The position numbers and the translations under genes were made by a program. 64,000 bases of DNA from Floricoccus penangensis. GTDB lineage: Bacteria; Bacillota; Bacilli; Lactobacillales; Streptococcaceae. The stretch lies in the NCBI RefSeq assembly GCF_001832885.1, contig NZ_MKIQ01000029.1:1-64000 (forward strand). Direction: 5' to 3'. Below, in pieces: positions 36,087-46,295 of the stretch (positions are counted from its first letter, which is position 1; each line of letters starts with the position of its first letter). A model generated the notes under the pieces. That model searched no databases. It was not told where the DNA came from and worked only from the letters and a program-made list of their open reading frames with translations.

Positions 36087-36866
36087 TCAATTATTTTCTA
36101 TCATACTTTTGATTGGTTCAAAGGATTTTCTGTGAATTGGAGTGATACCAATATTGTCAAGACCATTTAAATGATTTTTTGTACCATACCCAGCATTGTG
36201 TCCGAAATCATATCCAGGATATTCTAAGTCGTATTCCTTCATCATTTTGTCGCGAGTTACCTTTGCAATAATACTTGCTGCTGCTATCGACATTGAACGG
36301 GTATCACCTTTGATAATACTTGTCTGTTTGATAGGAATATCTAGCTTCATTGCATCAATTAGTAGATGTTCAGGTATCATATTCAAATTTTTAATTGCTT
36401 CTAGCATGGCAATCTTTGTTGCTTCGTAGATGTTTACCTTGTCTATCATGTTGTTATCTACTACTCCAACTCCGATAGCTAGAGCCACATCTTGAACATT
36501 TTGATAGACTTGCTCATGCTTTGATTTAGGTATTTGCTTACTATCGTTAAGGCCTGTAATCTTTACACCACTTGGCAATACTACTGCTGCTGCAACTACT
36601 GGTCCAGCAAGCGGGCCACGTCCTACCTCATCAATACCTGCAACTAGTTGAATTCCTTGATTATAAAGATTTTTTTCAAATTCAAGCATTTTTTCAAGGC
36701 GTGTATCTTCATCAATCACTGCTTGAATTTCTTTTTTTCGCTTTAAAATAGCTTTCTTTACACCAGCGCGTTCATCTAAGGTATATTGATCAAATGATAA
36801 ATCATCTAATGTATCGATTAAAGCTAATTCTTGACTAATTTCCTTAATTGTTTTCTTCTTAGTCAT
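36087..36866 (-). CDS. rnhB: Ribonuclease HII
   Basis: 259 residues; about 70 N-terminal helical residues followed by the catalytic domain with [20 protein letters not shown] (catalytic Asp-Glu), [23 protein letters not shown] and [14 protein letters not shown]. It removes RNA from RNA/DNA hybrids. Its ATG directly follows the rbgA stop. A small terminator-like palindrome (AGCTTTTAGCT) lies just after it. Confidence 0.96.
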   Translation of the reverse strand: MTKKKTIKEISQELALIDTLDDLSFDQYTLDERAGVKKAILKRKKEIQAVIDEDTRLEKMLEFEKNLYNQGIQLVAGIDEVGRGPLAGPVVAAAVVLPSGVKITGLNDSKQIPKSKHEQVYQNVQDVALAIGVGVVDNNMIDKVNIYEATKIAMLEAIKNLNMIPEHLLIDAMKLDIPIKQTSIIKGDTRSMSIAAASIIAKVTRDKMMKEYDLEYPGYDFGHNAGYGTKNHLNGLDNIGITPIHRKSFEPIKSMIENN

Positions 36867-37736
36867 TTACTCTACTTCTTCATCTTCACTTTCAAAATCA
36901 ATAACGCGATCTAAAGTGAACTTTCCAAGTTTTCCGTCTCTTACATCCTTAATAAAGAGATCATAGAAACGGTCATAATCATCCTTAAAGCCAAGTTTTT
37001 TAGTTAGGTAGATGATTAAGTCAACAGCACTAAGTTCCATATCAGCATCTGTCAATTTATATCGTTTAATAACTTCATTAGGATAATTCGTCATAAAATA
37101 TTCCAAACCATAGATTGTAATTTCATCTTTTGGAATCAAATCATCTTTTATCGCACCTGTAAGTGCAAGCTTAAGACCAACTAATTGATCTTCAAATTTT
37201 GGCCAAAGAATACCGGGTGTATCTAAGATTTCAAGATCCTTGTTTGATCTGATCCATTGTTGTCCTTTTGTTACACCTGGTCGGTTTCCAACTTGCGCTG
37301 CCTTTTTCCCTGCCAAACGGTTTAAAAGGGTAGATTTTCCAACGTTTGGAATTCCGATAACCATAACTCGAATAGCTCTTTCCTGAATACCACGTTCTTT
37401 ATCGCGAGCAATTTTATCAGCTAGAACATTTTTGGCTGCCGCGGTAACTTTCTTAACAGTGGCTTGTTCTTTAGAATCGATCAAAAGACTATTAAGTCCT
37501 TCTTGACGGAAATAATTTTGCCATTCAATTGATAGTTTTTCATCAGCTAAATCTTTCTTATTTAATATCATTAAACGTGGTTTGTCGCCGATTATCTTAC
37601 CTAACATTGGATTTCTTGATGAAATGGGTAACCTTGCATCAACAAGTTCAAAAACAATATCAACATATTTTAAATTTTCTTGTACCTGACGTCTAGCCTT
37701 AGACATATGACCCGGGAACCATTGAATTGTTGCCAT
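36867..37736 (-). CDS. rbgA: Ribosome biogenesis GTPase RbgA (YlqF)
   Basis: 289 residues, circularly permuted GTPase: start WFPGHMSKARRQVQE, then NKKDLAD (G4) before VIGIPNVGKSTLLN (G1) and LDTPGILWP (G3). It matures the 50S subunit. Upstream of rnhB as in Bacillus and streptococci. AGGAGGAC RBS. Confidence 0.96.
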   Translation of the reverse strand: MATIQWFPGHMSKARRQVQENLKYVDIVFELVDARLPISSRNPMLGKIIGDKPRLMILNKKDLADEKLSIEWQNYFRQEGLNSLLIDSKEQATVKKVTAAAKNVLADKIARDKERGIQERAIRVMVIGIPNVGKSTLLNRLAGKKAAQVGNRPGVTKGQQWIRSNKDLEILDTPGILWPKFEDQLVGLKLALTGAIKDDLIPKDEITIYGLEYFMTNYPNEVIKRYKLTDADMELSAVDLIIYLTKKLGFKDDYDRFYDLFIKDVRDGKLGKFTLDRVIDFESEDEEVE

Positions 37737-37840
37737 ATTATTGTCCTCCTATAAATATTTTAATTAATTACTGTATTCAAATATACTAAGCTTTACAATT
37801 ATACCAAAATTTATGACAACGTGCTTGTCTTCTGAATTAT

Positions 37841-37862
37841 AAAAAGCCACAATTCTGTGACT
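37841..37862 (-). terminator. Terminator-like hairpin
   Basis: Minus strand GTCACA-GAAT-TGTGGC followed by TTTTT. Confidence 0.65.
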
Positions 37863-38742
37863 TATTTTATATTTTGTATATTCCCATTTTCAATTTTTAA
37901 TATCTTGTCATATTTATTTAGAGTTTCTTTTCTTTGATCATGAGTAACTTCAAAAATGATTTTGTTATTAGTTGATAATATATAATCAAGTATAATTTCT
38001 TTAGTGTTTTTATCGATACTAGCAAAGGGTTCGTCCATCAGTAATATTGGAAAGTCCATATTTAATAGCCTTATTATGCTGACGACTTGCTTTTCACCAC
38101 CGCTTAGATCATCAACCTTTTGATAATTTAATAGTCTGTTTGTCATCTCTTTAGGCAATAATTCCATTAAATTAAGAGATATTTGAGTCATAGGAAATTG
38201 ATTAAAGATAGTCGCATTATTAATAAAATCTGTATCAAATAAATGCTCTCTTTGGTGCAAAGTAAATGTTAATTTTTTTAAATCTTCACTATTTAATAAT
38301 TTACTAGAATTGAAAAAATCACCATTTTCTATATTTAGATTTCCAGAAATAATTTCAATAAAAGTTGTCTTTCCTGATCCACTACTACCAATAATTGCTA
38401 CCGCTACATTATTATTAATAATTGAGACATAATCAATAGATTTCTGATCATCAAAGTTTTTTTATCTTGTGAAATAAAGGAGTCAAAAAGCTTACCTTTA
38501 ATAATTAACTGTATTTCTTTTGCTAATTTCCATTCCCACACTCTATTGAAATACTCGGAAATAAGATTGAGCAATACAATTATTAGAAAAAATAAATTTA
38601 TTAGATATGAATAACCTTTATTATAGTTATCCAAAAATTTTTGATAAACTAATGGAAATAGAGAAAGTGTTAAAGAATAAATAGCATAAAAGATAAAGCT
38701 TTCTATTGTAGTTTTTTTAATTTTTTTGAAGTATCTTAACAT
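37862..38742 (-). pseudogene. Decayed ABC exporter (fused membrane and ATPase domains)
   Basis: The 5' part encodes the first two membrane spans of an ABC exporter and ends at FISQDKK. A frameshift and loss of about 200 codons join it to an ATPase domain with Walker A GSSGSGKTT (about 38355), signature LSGGEKQ, Walker B ILLMDEPFAS and an H-loop (VTHDQR). The remaining membrane domain and linker are missing. A TTTACATAA-type palindrome lies upstream. It may be a lost bacteriocin or peptide exporter. Confidence 0.75.
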
Positions 38743-38764
38743 AAGTCCTTCACTTCACTTATGG

Positions 38765-38788
38765 TTTACATAACTTTTTTTATGTAAA
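38765..38788. repeat. 24-base palindrome, copy 3
   Basis: TTTACATAA-CTTTTT-TTATGTAAA, 22 bases upstream of the decayed ABC exporter gene; arms identical to copy 1. Confidence 0.75.
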
Positions 38789-38849
38789 GTATAAACTTAG
38801 ATATGATTTTTTTTAAATTATTTTTAACATAAATATAATTTTAAAAAAA

Positions 38850-39608
38850 TCACTCGAATATCTCATAAAAATCTTGAATATTCAATTTCGATTTTTGATT
38901 ACTGTCCAAATCTTGTATTATTTGACCATCTTTCATTACTAGAAGTCTGTTTCCATATTTTAGGGCATCATCCATATGATGTGTAATCATTAAGGACGTT
39001 AATTTATCATTAATGATTATTTCATCTGTCAGTTGCATTAAAGAGTTACTAGTCTTTGGATCTAAAGCTGCAGTATGCTCATCTAAGAGGAGTAAATCGG
39101 GACGTTTAATTGTTGCCATCAATAAGCTTAAAGCTTGTCTTTGACCACCTGAAAGATTCCCTGTTGGTGTATCAAGATGATTTTCAAGACCATTACCTAT
39201 TCGTGAAGTCAATTTTAAAAATTCATCTTTATATCTAGAAAGATTTCTAAGTTGTAAGCCACGTTTTTCTCCACGAAGTCTAGCAACTGCTAAATTTTCG
39301 GCCACTGTCATTCTAGGCGCCGTTCCCATTTTTGGATCTTGAAAAACGCGAGAGATATATTTAGCTCTTTCTTCTGGAGTTTTCTTTGTAACATTTTCAC
39401 CCATTATGAAGACCTGTCCACTTGTTAGGACTAGGTTGCCAGCAATTGCATTAAACAATGTTGATTTTCCAGCTCCATTTCCTCCAAGAACTGTGACAAA
39501 ATCACCTTTATATATATCAAGACTTACATTATTTAGAATAATTTTTTGTTCATCACTACCATTATCAACGATTTTAACTGCATCTTTTAATTCAACGATT
39601 GCTTGCAT
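38850..39608 (-). CDS. ABC transporter ATP-binding protein (TrpZ-like)
   Basis: 252 residues: Walker A GGNGAGKST, signature LSGGQRQALSLL, Walker B LLLLDEHTAALDP (His in place of the usual Pro after Glu, as common in this subfamily), H-loop ITHHMDD. It overlaps the permease gene by 17 bases. Third component of the uptake system with the substrate-binding protein at 40542-41534. Confidence 0.9.
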   Translation of the reverse strand: MQAIVELKDAVKIVDNGSDEQKIILNNVSLDIYKGDFVTVLGGNGAGKSTLFNAIAGNLVLTSGQVFIMGENVTKKTPEERAKYISRVFQDPKMGTAPRMTVAENLAVARLRGEKRGLQLRNLSRYKDEFLKLTSRIGNGLENHLDTPTGNLSGGQRQALSLLMATIKRPDLLLLDEHTAALDPKTSNSLMQLTDEIIINDKLTSLMITHHMDDALKYGNRLLVMKDGQIIQDLDSNQKSKLNIQDFYEIFE

Positions 39609-40470
39609 TTAATTTCACCCCCTTGAAGAACTTCTCTTTCAGTGTTGGGATCATTAAGCAGATTGCTAAAATAATTGCACTGAAAAGTTTTAAATAATTA
39701 GTATTAAATCCAAGACGGATGATTAACATGATTAATCCTTGATAAAAAATACTACCAATGACTATTGCAATTAAACGCTCTAAGAAAGTTACATTAGCAA
39801 AGAAAACTTCGCCGATGATAATACTTGCCAAACCAATTACTATCACTCCTACACCTTTATTAACATCAGCATAGCCATCACTCTGACTAATCAGTCCGCC
39901 AGCAAGTCCAATAATTCCATTTGAAATAATAAGCCCTAGAAGCTCCATATTATCTGTATTAATCCCAAATGAGCGTGCCATATCGTCATTATCACCAGTA
40001 GCCACAAATGCTTGTCCTAAGTTTGTATTGAGAAAGTACATCATTGCTGCAATTACAATGGCAACTGCGAGGACACCTAATGCAATTGGAGCAATATCAC
40101 TTGGTAAAAAAGAAAAATAATCTTGTAGTCGTTTATTATTAAGAAGTCCCATATTTGCTCGCCCCATTATCATTAACATAATAGAATTACAACTTGTCAT
40201 GACAAGGATACCAGCAAGTAAAGTAGGAATTTTACCTTTGGTATATAGAAGTCCTGTAACTAATCCAGCAAGGCAACCAGCACCAAATGCAGCTATAGTT
40301 GCAAGTATAGGACTAAAACCGTGAGTAATTAAAGTTACAGCTACTGCTCCACCAAGTGGAAACGAGCCTTCAGTCGTCATATCAGGAAAGTTAAGTACTC
40401 GGAAGGTCAGATAGACACCTAGACCTAATATAGCCCATAAGAGTCCCTGATTGATAGTAGATAGAATCAT
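39592..40470 (-). CDS. ABC transporter permease (TrpY-like)
   Basis: 292 residues from ATG 40470 (AAAGGA RBS); a longer frame to 40527 lacks an RBS. About nine spans in the BPD_transp_2 pattern, with TFRVLNFPDMTTEGSFPLGG near the start and LIISNGIIGLAGGLISQSDG in the middle. Relatives transport tryptophan or tyrosine in streptococci (TrpY). Confidence 0.88.
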   Translation of the reverse strand: MILSTINQGLLWAILGLGVYLTFRVLNFPDMTTEGSFPLGGAVAVTLITHGFSPILATIAAFGAGCLAGLVTGLLYTKGKIPTLLAGILVMTSCNSIMLMIMGRANMGLLNNKRLQDYFSFLPSDIAPIALGVLAVAIVIAAMMYFLNTNLGQAFVATGDNDDMARSFGINTDNMELLGLIISNGIIGLAGGLISQSDGYADVNKGVGVIVIGLASIIIGEVFFANVTFLERLIAIVIGSIFYQGLIMLIIRLGFNTNYLKLFSAIILAICLMIPTLKEKFFKGVKLNASNR

Positions 40471-40504
40471 AAAAATATTTTCCTTTATATAAATTATTGT
40501 TTTG

Positions 40505-40531
40505 AAAAACTCGTGATTTAAAGTCACGAGT
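40505..40531 (-). terminator. Hairpin between the substrate-binding protein and permease genes
   Basis: ACTCGTGA-n7-TCACGAGTTTTT on the minus strand; probably lowers transcription of permease and ATPase relative to the binding protein. Confidence 0.8.
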
Positions 40532-40541
40532 CGTAAGTTTA

Positions 40542-41534
40542 TTATTTAACCTTGTCAGCATCCTTAGCAACGCTATCAGGAATATTGATTCCTAATTCTT
40601 TCGCTGCATTTTCATTGATGATTGGTTTTACTTTACTGAACTCTTCAACTGGAATATCAGCAACTTTCTCACCATTGAGAATCTTCGCTGCCATTTTCCC
40701 AGTAGCAACTCCTAAGTCGTGTTGATTAATTGCAACAGCAGCAAGTCCACCTTGTTCAACCATTGTATCAACACTTGGAAAAACAGGTTTTTTAGCTTTG
40801 TTGGCAACACTGATTACAGTAGGAAATGCACTTGCAATTGTGTTGTCCATCGGTGTATATATTGCATCAACTTTACCAACTGCTACTTCAACTGTCGATG
40901 AGATTTCATTAGTTGAAGGTACAGCGTATTCGACAACTTGAATTCCAGTCGCCTCTGCTGCTTTTTTGAATTCAGCAACTTGCGATTTGGAATTATCTTC
41001 ACTACTTGAGTAAAGAACACCTACAGTTTTAAGCTCTGGTAAAATTTGGCGCATTAAATCTAATTGTTTATCAATTGGAAACTTATCGGATACACCAGTA
41101 ACGTTTTTATCAGGTTTTTTAAGATTAGAAACTAATTTTGCTCCAACAGGATCACTTACAGCTCCCATAACAATTGGAATTGTATCAGTCGCATTTGCTA
41201 AACTTTGTGCAGATGGTGTAGCAATACCAACTAAGACATCATTTTTTTGAGAAACTAGTTCTTTACTCATAGTTTGAAGTTTACTTTGATCCGCTTCACC
41301 ATTTAAAAAGTTAATTTTAACATCTTTAAAGCCCTCATCAGAAAGACCGTCTTGCACACCTTTATAAATTTCATCAAGTGCTGGATGAGTTACAAACTGA
41401 AGAACACCAACTTGTAAGTTTTTAGAATCAACTGACTTATCTTTTTTGTCACTAGAAAGCTTAGGCACAACTATCGCACCTACTACAATAATTACAAGTG
41501 CGACGAGGGTAATAAGTAATTTTTTATTTTTCAT
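40542..41534 (-). CDS. ABC transporter substrate-binding protein (TrpX-like)
   Basis: 330 residues, ABC_sub_bind family (LQVGVLQFVTHPALDEIYKG, AVSDPVGAKLV, AIYTPMDNTIASAFPTV). The N-terminus is a membrane anchor (about 5-25) without a lipobox Cys, unlike most Gram-positive binding proteins, so it is probably held by this span. The family binds tryptophan, tyrosine or other aromatic/branched substrates. The upstream gene ends three bases before it. Confidence 0.88.
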   Translation of the reverse strand: MKNKKLLITLVALVIIVVGAIVVPKLSSDKKDKSVDSKNLQVGVLQFVTHPALDEIYKGVQDGLSDEGFKDVKINFLNGEADQSKLQTMSKELVSQKNDVLVGIATPSAQSLANATDTIPIVMGAVSDPVGAKLVSNLKKPDKNVTGVSDKFPIDKQLDLMRQILPELKTVGVLYSSSEDNSKSQVAEFKKAAEATGIQVVEYAVPSTNEISSTVEVAVGKVDAIYTPMDNTIASAFPTVISVANKAKKPVFPSVDTMVEQGGLAAVAINQHDLGVATGKMAAKILNGEKVADIPVEEFSKVKPIINENAAKELGINIPDSVAKDADKVK

Positions 41535-41537
41535 AAA

Positions 41538-42032
41538 TTATTCTCCCATTGAAATTTTGTTAATGATATTAGCAAAATCTTTTTTTAGATTTGTTTTCTT
41601 ATCAAGATTAACTACTTTTGTTTTCTTATTTCCTTCAAAGAAGACAACTGGTATTTTATCATTCATATCCAGTTTTAAATTATTTAGAAATTTAGTCGGA
41701 TATATCTCTTCATAAATGAAAATTTCACGATTTAACTTTGTATTGCCATTACTTTCTAATATGTATTTAAATAAATCCTTATTTAGGTCACTATTTCTTG
41801 GATCAATAAAAATAATTGTCGTTGCTAAATTATCCGACAGATATTTACCTACATCCTTATCAGAAATATCTTTAATTTTATCATTTGTTGCAACATATTT
41901 AACTAATTCTGTCTGTTCAGCTCGAACATTTCTATGAATAATAGGCGCAACAGATGCGAAAATAATAACCAATGCTACCAGAGCAATCCATGTTTCTCTG
42001 GAAATTTCCTTAATTTTTTCTACAAAATCCAA
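41538..42032 (-). CDS. Membrane-anchored protein, possibly thioredoxin-fold, in the trpX operon
   Basis: 164 residues with one N-terminal span (about 15-32). The extracytoplasmic domain (TTIIFIDPRNSDLNKDLF ... DKIPVVFFEGNKKTKVVNL) has the strand pattern of a thioredoxin fold but no CxxC. First gene of the operon; role unknown. Confidence 0.65.
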   Translation of the reverse strand: MDFVEKIKEISRETWIALVALVIIFASVAPIIHRNVRAEQTELVKYVATNDKIKDISDKDVGKYLSDNLATTIIFIDPRNSDLNKDLFKYILESNGNTKLNREIFIYEEIYPTKFLNNLKLDMNDKIPVVFFEGNKKTKVVNLDKKTNLKKDFANIINKISMGE

Positions 42033-42055
42033 ATTCCTTTTCTCCTAGCTGTAAA

Positions 42056-42070
42056 AATTTTCAGAAAGTA
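42056..42070. promoter_or_regulatory. Candidate CodY box
   Basis: AATTTTCAGAAAGTA matches AATTTTCWGAAAATT at 13 of 15 positions and lies just downstream of the promoter of the trpX-like operon, where binding would repress. Confidence 0.5.
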
Positions 42071-42083
42071 TTTTGATTTCTTA

Positions 42084-42112
42084 ATTATACCTAAAAATAA
42101 GCTCTTTCACAA
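42084..42112 (-). promoter_or_regulatory. Promoter of the trpX-like operon
   Basis: Minus strand TTGTGA, 17-base spacer, TATAAT. Confidence 0.65.
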
Positions 42113-42160
42113 GAAGAATTGGTCAGAAAGTGTTAAAATATATAGTAATGGAGGCAGATT

Positions 42161-42511
42161 ATGTATTTAGAAATTGATGAAAATGTACAAAATAAAATAA
42201 ATAATTTAAAAGGTAACAAAGACGGAAAGATAATCTTTGATACGGATGATGGTGCTGGTCCATTTTCCATTGAAGGGACTTGTAGCTTAGGTACACATTT
42301 TAGACTTCTAATTGTTGATCCAGGTTTTGAATCTGACATATATAATGGAATCATGGACAGTAATATTGGTCACTTACCCTTCAAAGACTACTCAAGAACC
42401 TATCTTTCTGATAAAATGAAACTATCACTCGAAAATGGTAAGGCTGTTCTCAAATCTGATTATGAGAATATTGATCTTAGTTTTGAAATAAAAGATTTTA
42501 GGAATAAATAA
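42161..42511 (+). CDS. HesB/IscA-like (YqkB-type) protein
   Basis: 116 residues. The layout (IIFDTDDGAGPFS..., then a strand-rich part and YLSDKMKLSLENGKAVLKSD) resembles the 'iron-sulfur cluster biosynthesis family' proteins such as YqkB. The conserved cysteines of true IscA are not present (a single Cys at about residue 47), so a cluster-carrier role is doubtful. GGAGG RBS; followed after one base by rqcH. Confidence 0.65.
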   Translation: MYLEIDENVQNKINNLKGNKDGKIIFDTDDGAGPFSIEGTCSLGTHFRLLIVDPGFESDIYNGIMDSNIGHLPFKDYSRTYLSDKMKLSLENGKAVLKSDYENIDLSFEIKDFRNK

Positions 42512-42512
42512 A

Positions 42513-44162
42513 ATGGCTTTTGATGGAGTATTTCTTCACTACATGACTACTGAACTTGTAGATAATCTTGTTGGTGGACGAATTCAAAAAATAAATCAAC
42601 CCTTTGATAAGGAACTTGTACTATCTGTTAGAAATAACGGGAAATCTCACAAACTTTTACTTTCAGCACATCCAACTTTTGGACGTGTTCAGTTAACAAA
42701 TACTATATTTGAAAATCCTCAGACTCCAACAACATTTGTAATGATTCTGCGTAAATATCTTAGTGGTGCATTAATTAATGATATTAAGCAAGTTGAAAAT
42801 GATCGACAAGTTATTTTTGAAATTGCTAGTAAAAATGAAATTGGGGATGCTATGCAGATTGCATTGATTTGTGAAGTTATGGGGAAACATTCTAATATTT
42901 TATTAGTAGATAGAACTTCAAATAAGATTTTAGAATCAATAAAGCATGTCGGTTTTTCTCAAAATGCTTATCGCACAATTTTACCTGGTAGTACTTATAT
43001 TGCACCACCAAGTGACAATAAAATTAATCCATTCACTGTAAGTGATGAAAAATTATTTGATATTCTTCATACTGAGAGTAATCTACAAAAAGTTTTTCAA
43101 GGATTGTCTAGAGATACCTCTAAAGCTTTAGAGGAAAATATTGAACCAAACAATAAAATTAAATCCTTCAGAAATTTTTTAGGTACTGAAATTCCATCGT
43201 TATATACAGAAATTGATACTTTCTCTGCTGTTAAATTAGCTGACGACTATATTGAATTTAATAGTCTTTCGGAACTTTTGGATAGTTATTATTTCGATAA
43301 AGCCGAGCGTGATCGTGTTAGACAAGTTGCAAGTGAAGTAATTCGAAAAGTAGATAATGAGCTTAAAAAAAACCGTCAAAAACTTAAAAAACAAGAGAAG
43401 GAATTAGCTGCTACTGACAATGCTGAGGACTTTAGGCAAAAAGGTGAATTGTTAACTACATTTTTACATGATGTTCCTAATAATCAAGATAGTGTGGAAC
43501 TTGATAATTATTATACAAACGAAAAAATAACCATTCCTCTTAATAAGGCTTTGACACCGAATCAAAATGCTCAACGCTACTTTCATCGCTACCAAAAATT
43601 AAAACAAGCTGTCAAACATTTAAATGGATTGATTGAACAGACTAAGCAAACTATTCAATATTTAGAATCAGTTGAAAATTCTCTTGCACAAGCAGATTTA
43701 TCTGAAATAGCAGAGATCAAAGAAGAATTAATCCAAACTGGTTATATTAAAATTAAACGCCGTGATAATAAACGTCAAAAATTAAAAGAACCTGAAAAAT
43801 ATATTGCAAGTGATGGCAGTGTTATTTTAGTTGGGAAAAATAATCTACAAAATGAACAGTTGACCTTTAAAATTGCTCGTAAGGATGACCTATGGTTTCA
43901 TGCAAAAGATATTCCTGGTAGCCATGTTGTCTTAAAGGATAATCATAATCCAAGTGATGAAGTTGTAACCGAAGCGGCAATGCTTGCAGCTTATTTTTCG
44001 AAAGCACGAATGTCTAATTTAGTCCAAGTTGATATGATTGAAACAAAAAAACTAAATAAACCTACTGGGACTCCGCCTGGGTTTGTTACTTATACCGGAC
44101 AAAAAACTATACGTGTAACTCCTGATGGGGATAAGATTAAAGAAATGAAAGCTTCAAAATAA
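42513..44162 (+). CDS. rqcH: RqcH / NFACT family protein (fibronectin-binding A-like)
   Basis: 549 residues: NFACT-N domain (MAFDGVFLHYMTTELVDNL), coiled-coil middle (about 290-400), NFACT-R domain with DLWFHAKDIPGSHVVLK. RqcH adds alanine tails to peptides on stalled 50S subunits; the streptococcal orthologue was named PavA/FbpA for fibronectin binding. No signal peptide. One base after the preceding stop codon. Confidence 0.94.
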   Translation: MAFDGVFLHYMTTELVDNLVGGRIQKINQPFDKELVLSVRNNGKSHKLLLSAHPTFGRVQLTNTIFENPQTPTTFVMILRKYLSGALINDIKQVENDRQVIFEIASKNEIGDAMQIALICEVMGKHSNILLVDRTSNKILESIKHVGFSQNAYRTILPGSTYIAPPSDNKINPFTVSDEKLFDILHTESNLQKVFQGLSRDTSKALEENIEPNNKIKSFRNFLGTEIPSLYTEIDTFSAVKLADDYIEFNSLSELLDSYYFDKAERDRVRQVASEVIRKVDNELKKNRQKLKKQEKELAATDNAEDFRQKGELLTTFLHDVPNNQDSVELDNYYTNEKITIPLNKALTPNQNAQRYFHRYQKLKQAVKHLNGLIEQTKQTIQYLESVENSLAQADLSEIAEIKEELIQTGYIKIKRRDNKRQKLKEPEKYIASDGSVILVGKNNLQNEQLTFKIARKDDLWFHAKDIPGSHVVLKDNHNPSDEVVTEAAMLAAYFSKARMSNLVQVDMIETKKLNKPTGTPPGFVTYTGQKTIRVTPDGDKIKEMKASK

Positions 44163-44194
44163 AACGATTAATTTGTAAAAAAATATATCAAAAG

Positions 44195-44221
44195 ATCTGG
44201 TAATTACTACCGGATTTTTTG
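44195..44221 (+). terminator. Terminator after rqcH
   Basis: ATCTGGTA-n5-TACCGGAT followed by T-run. Confidence 0.85.
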
Positions 44222-44264
44222 TTGCAATACTTCTAAATTTGATTAGTACAGAAAAGCACAAATA

Positions 44265-44277
44265 GTGAAACTTTCAC
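44265..44277. promoter_or_regulatory. Inverted repeat upstream of ldh
   Basis: GTGAAA-C-TTTCAC. Similar to, but one base shorter than, a Rex box (TGTGAAATATTTCACA type). It lies 43 bases upstream of the -35. Confidence 0.4.
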
Positions 44278-44319
44278 TGAAAGTTACTGAAAATATTCAC
44301 AGAATATGCCAAATTTTAA

Positions 44320-44348
44320 ATGACAAAAAAAGTCGGAAGTGTTATAAT
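44320..44348 (+). promoter_or_regulatory. Promoter of ldh
   Basis: ATGACA, 17-base spacer, extended -10 TGTTATAAT. Confidence 0.7.
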
Positions 44349-44371
44349 TAACATGTTTGATGGTCATTTGA

Positions 44372-45385
<1,014 letters not shown>

Positions 45386-45396
45386 TTTTTTAAAAT

Positions 45397-45426
45397 AAAA
45401 ACTTCTCCATTGGGGAAGTTTTTTTA
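45397..45426. terminator. Bidirectional terminator
   Basis: AAAAACTTC-n9-GAAGTTTTT between ldh and the convergent nucleotidyltransferase gene. Confidence 0.88.
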
Positions 45427-46203
45427 TTGTAAATTTAATTGATCTTGCATATAACTCGCAAATAGCACAAGCCTTTCGTCACTATAGTCTATTTCTTGAC
45501 CTTCATATTCATTGATAGCTGATAAAATTAATGATTTAAACTCGTAATTGATGCTAGTAATATTCTTTAAAACCCAGTTACCGCCATCTACTTTAGATAA
45601 TATTGTGCCAGTTTTCCTAAATGCCAGACTCCGACAAAGGTTTAAAATTGTATATGTTGGTGTAGAAATAATCGAAACCGTAGCATCAGATATATCATTC
45701 AAAACTGAATTCCAGTAAATGTCTTTAGACACTATTGAAAAAATTTCTTTGGGATTCGGACCATATAATGCTTTTCCACTTTGATTAATTACTGCAATAT
45801 GAACAGGTAAATCCTCATCCACTCCATGCATTTCTTCAATATATTTCAAAGGATTATTTAAATAATTCTCTAAATGGTAATCAGAAAAATGAAAGTCAAA
45901 TTCCATCCCTTCTTCAATTATTTTTCTACAATCTTCAGCAAGTAAAATATGAAATTCCAGACCTTTTTTAGGTGCAAGAGGCAAAAGCTTTTCAATTACA
46001 TCTTGCATTATTTTCTCTTTATCAGAAATTGATAATTTTTTATTAACTACAATTATATAATCAAGATCACTGATTAACGGATTGAAAGAACCAAGTACTG
46101 TAGAACCATGTAAATATATACCAAGAAGATTTTCTTTTAATATTTTTTTCGATGAAATAACGATATTTTCTAGTAAATTGTTAGTATTTATATCTAAATT
46201 CAT
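45424..46203 (-). CDS. Nucleotidyltransferase, aminoglycoside adenylyltransferase (AadA)-like
   Basis: 259 residues from ATG 46203 with AAGGG RBS; the frame is open further upstream but crosses a terminator. GSTVLGSFNPLISDLDYIIV (about 33-52) is the nucleotidyltransferase signature with the metal-binding Asp pair. The C-terminal half follows the DUF4111/AadA C-terminal pattern (LNLCRSLAFRKTGTILSK). Homologues adenylylate spectinomycin or streptomycin; whether this one does is unknown. Confidence 0.8.
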   Translation of the reverse strand: MNLDINTNNLLENIVISSKKILKENLLGIYLHGSTVLGSFNPLISDLDYIIVVNKKLSISDKEKIMQDVIEKLLPLAPKKGLEFHILLAEDCRKIIEEGMEFDFHFSDYHLENYLNNPLKYIEEMHGVDEDLPVHIAVINQSGKALYGPNPKEIFSIVSKDIYWNSVLNDISDATVSIISTPTYTILNLCRSLAFRKTGTILSKVDGGNWVLKNITSINYEFKSLILSAINEYEGQEIDYSDERLVLFASYMQDQLNLQ

Positions 46204-46246
46204 ATAATTTCCCTTAGTTTTTTTTATCATTATAACATTTAGATAG

Positions 46247-46273
46247 AAAAAAGCAGTGCAATTTTGCACTGCT
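46247..46273 (-). terminator. Terminator of the nucleoside ABC operon
   Basis: AGCAGTGCA-n4-TGCACTGCT followed by T-run on the minus strand. Confidence 0.88.
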
Positions 46274-46295
46274 AACATATTTATCAAAAACTTTT

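Noticed and set aside
42033-42160. T-box leader for the TrpXYZ-like operon
   Set aside because: The region is too short and lacks the conserved T-box sequence.
46204-46287. N-terminal extension of the nucleotidyltransferase
   Set aside because: It would cross the terminator of the upstream operon; ATG 46203 has an RBS.
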